DNA of 7,248 nucleotides from Parcubacteria group bacterium (GTDB lineage: Bacteria; Patescibacteriota; Minisyncoccia; Phycocordibacterales; UBA12088). The translations under genes were made by a program, and so were the position numbers. Below the pieces are notes generated by a model. It worked only from the letters and a program-made list of their open reading frames with translations. It did no database searches and had not been told where the DNA came from. The stretch is from contig JAKFXP010000030.1 of assembly GCA_021731325.1 (NCBI GenBank), positions 1-7,248 of the forward strand, in the 5' to 3' direction. This document shows, one piece after another, positions 6,246-7,248 of the stretch (the stretch's first letter is position 1; each line of letters opens with the position of its first letter).

Positions 6246-7248
6246 TTATTTAGGTGATCTCTGTGCGGTACGAACAAAGAGTAGGTATTTCATCACTTCT
6301 ATAATTGCCAGGTTAGCAACACCCACCCCTACGAGCAGTGGTTTTTGAAGTGGGGTAAGTGGGGTAAGTGATAAGAGATGGCTGAGTGGAGAAAAGACAA
6401 ACGCTAAGACGAGCAATGCCACACTTACTCCAAACGCAACGAGTAACTGCGGATTCGAAAAGAAATCCATGCGCCAGATTGGCGTATCAAATGATTTGAG
6501 TGAGAAAGAGAAGAAGATTGCATCAAGAGAGAGGGACACGAACATGACCGTGCGCAATTCATTGATAGGGGTATTGATAGAGAGTAAGAAGAAGTACAGC
6601 GCAAGCGTTACGATCCCCGTCACCAGTGAAAGCACCACTACCAACCAACGTAACTCACGAGTAAGGATAAACTTTGCGCGCATTGAACGAGGGTCACGCT
6701 TCATCACCGTTGGGTCTTTTTTTTCAAATGCGTATGCAAAACTCATCAAATCACCGCCCACAATATTTGCCCAGAGTATCTGTGCCGGCACTAAGGGGAC
6801 GGCAGTGCCCGCGACGAGTGACCCTACGATAAGAATAATTTCACTAAAGGAAGTCGACAGCAGATAGGCGACGATCTTCTTTATATTGTCGAGAATACGG
6901 CGACCCTCCTCAATCGCGGCGACGATAATCGAAAAACTATCATTAATTAAGACGAGATCACTTGCTTCTTTTGCTACCTCCGTACCCGACCCCACTGCAA
7001 TGCCGATACTTGCTGCCCGTAATGCTGGCGCATCGTTTACCCCGTCACCCGTCATGGCGACCACCTCATCATTACTTCTCAACAGACGCACAATCCTCAA
7101 CTTGTGCGCAGGGGTGGCACGCGCAATAACACGAGTCCCTTGTAATTGCGTATATAGCTCGGTGTCAGACAACTCATCAATCAGCGTCCCAGACAATACC
7201 GCATCATCTCCCACCTTCGTGATACCCACGTGCCGTGCAATATAGTGA
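6246..7248 (-). CDS. Cation-transporting P-type ATPase, C-terminal part (cut by window edge)
   Basis: The 333 visible residues are the C-terminal part of a P-type ATPase. The frame stays open through the right edge, and the first visible residues (HYIARHVGI) match the end of the N/P-domain link, so the GTG at 7229 is not a start. ARATPAHKLRIV (visible residues 42-53) and TGDGVNDAPAL (66-76) form the hinge and magnesium site of the P domain. M5 has YLLSTSFSEIIL (128-139) with the Glu that binds cation in calcium pumps. M6 has ILWANIVGGDLMSFAYAFE. Four further hydrophobic spans (M7-M10) end in a short basic tail. Such pumps use ATP to move cations across the membrane. The C-terminal layout, with RTVMFVSLSLDAIFF and FFSNPQLL, resembles P2-type (calcium/sodium-like) pumps, but M4 is outside the window, so the ion is uncertain. 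The M6 motif has GGD where calcium pumps have TDG. Stop TAA. Confidence 0.93.
   Translation of the reverse strand, partial: HYIARHVGITKVGDDAVLSGTLIDELSDTELYTQLQGTRVIARATPAHKLRIVRLLRSNDEVVAMTGDGVNDAPALRAASIGIAVGSGTEVAKEASDLVLINDSFSIIVAAIEEGRRILDNIKKIVAYLLSTSFSEIILIVGSLVAGTAVPLVPAQILWANIVGGDLMSFAYAFEKKDPTVMKRDPRSMRAKFILTRELRWLVVVLSLVTGIVTLALYFFLLSINTPINELRTVMFVSLSLDAIFFSFSLKSFDTPIWRMDFFSNPQLLVAFGVSVALLVLAFVFSPLSHLLSLTPLTPLQKPLLVGVGVANLAIIEVMKYLLFVRTAQRSPK

Noticed and set aside
6174..6257. A 27-codon plus-strand open frame (starts MKIKISDYPPQLYQL) in the gap between the ATPase and methyltransferase-like genes
   Set aside because: It has no Shine-Dalgarno and no clear promoter, and it overlaps both the end of the ATPase gene and the likely promoter of the minus-strand gene. 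It looks peptide-like but cannot be supported.
7227..7229. GTG as the start of the ATPase frame
   Set aside because: The frame stays open upstream to the window edge and encodes conserved P-type ATPase sequence (IARHVGI), so the gene is partial and starts outside the window.

Overview
All seven protein genes in this window are on the minus strand, so transcription runs from high to low coordinates. The order in the direction of transcription is: the C-terminal part of a P-type cation ATPase (cut by the right edge), an unrecognised Rossmann/methyltransferase-like protein, an RmuC-family protein, ribosomal protein L21, glutamine-fructose-6-phosphate aminotransferase (GlmS), class II lysyl-tRNA synthetase (LysS), and the N-terminal part of a YdjM/DUF457-like membrane protein (cut by the left edge). 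Gene density is high. No stretch over 300 bases lacks a gene; the longest gaps are about 80-95 bases and hold promoters and terminators. I saw no tRNA, rRNA, CRISPR, insertion sequence or phage gene.

The host is a bacterium using the standard code (TAA and TAG both end genes; no in-frame TGA is needed). The set looks like a compact genome of the Patescibacteria/Candidate Phyla Radiation, perhaps Parcubacteria-like. The reasons are the divergent LysS motifs (EHAQDYT and GFGVSER in place of the usual HNPEFT and GLGIGIDR), the short RmuC, the style of the P-type ATPase C-terminus, and the tight mosaic of unrelated housekeeping genes. This assignment is inferred from protein character, not from a marker tree. 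GlmS implies that the cell makes UDP-GlcNAc and so probably peptidoglycan.

Two strong minus-strand intrinsic terminators divide the window. One follows the methyltransferase-like gene (5174-5198). The other follows rplU and overlaps its stop codon (3702-3725). They suggest three blocks: (i) ATPase and the methyltransferase-like gene, the latter with its own candidate promoter; (ii) rmuC-rplU; (iii) glmS-lysS-ydjM-like. Nearly every gene nevertheless has its own -10-like hexamer immediately upstream.

The most distinctive signal is the layout of the gene starts. For lysS, rplU and the ydjM-like gene, a good -10 hexamer ends only 9-10 bases before the ATG and there is no Shine-Dalgarno, so the mRNAs should be leaderless or nearly so. 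The methyltransferase-like gene instead has a predicted leader of about 40 bases and a perfect GAGGAG Shine-Dalgarno. Other points of interest are the methyltransferase-like orphan with a degraded SAM loop, a shifted Asp in the ATPase M6 ion-site motif, rplU without rpmA beside it, and an apparent excess of GGTACC sites. I found no convincing multi-gene novel system; most of the window is housekeeping.
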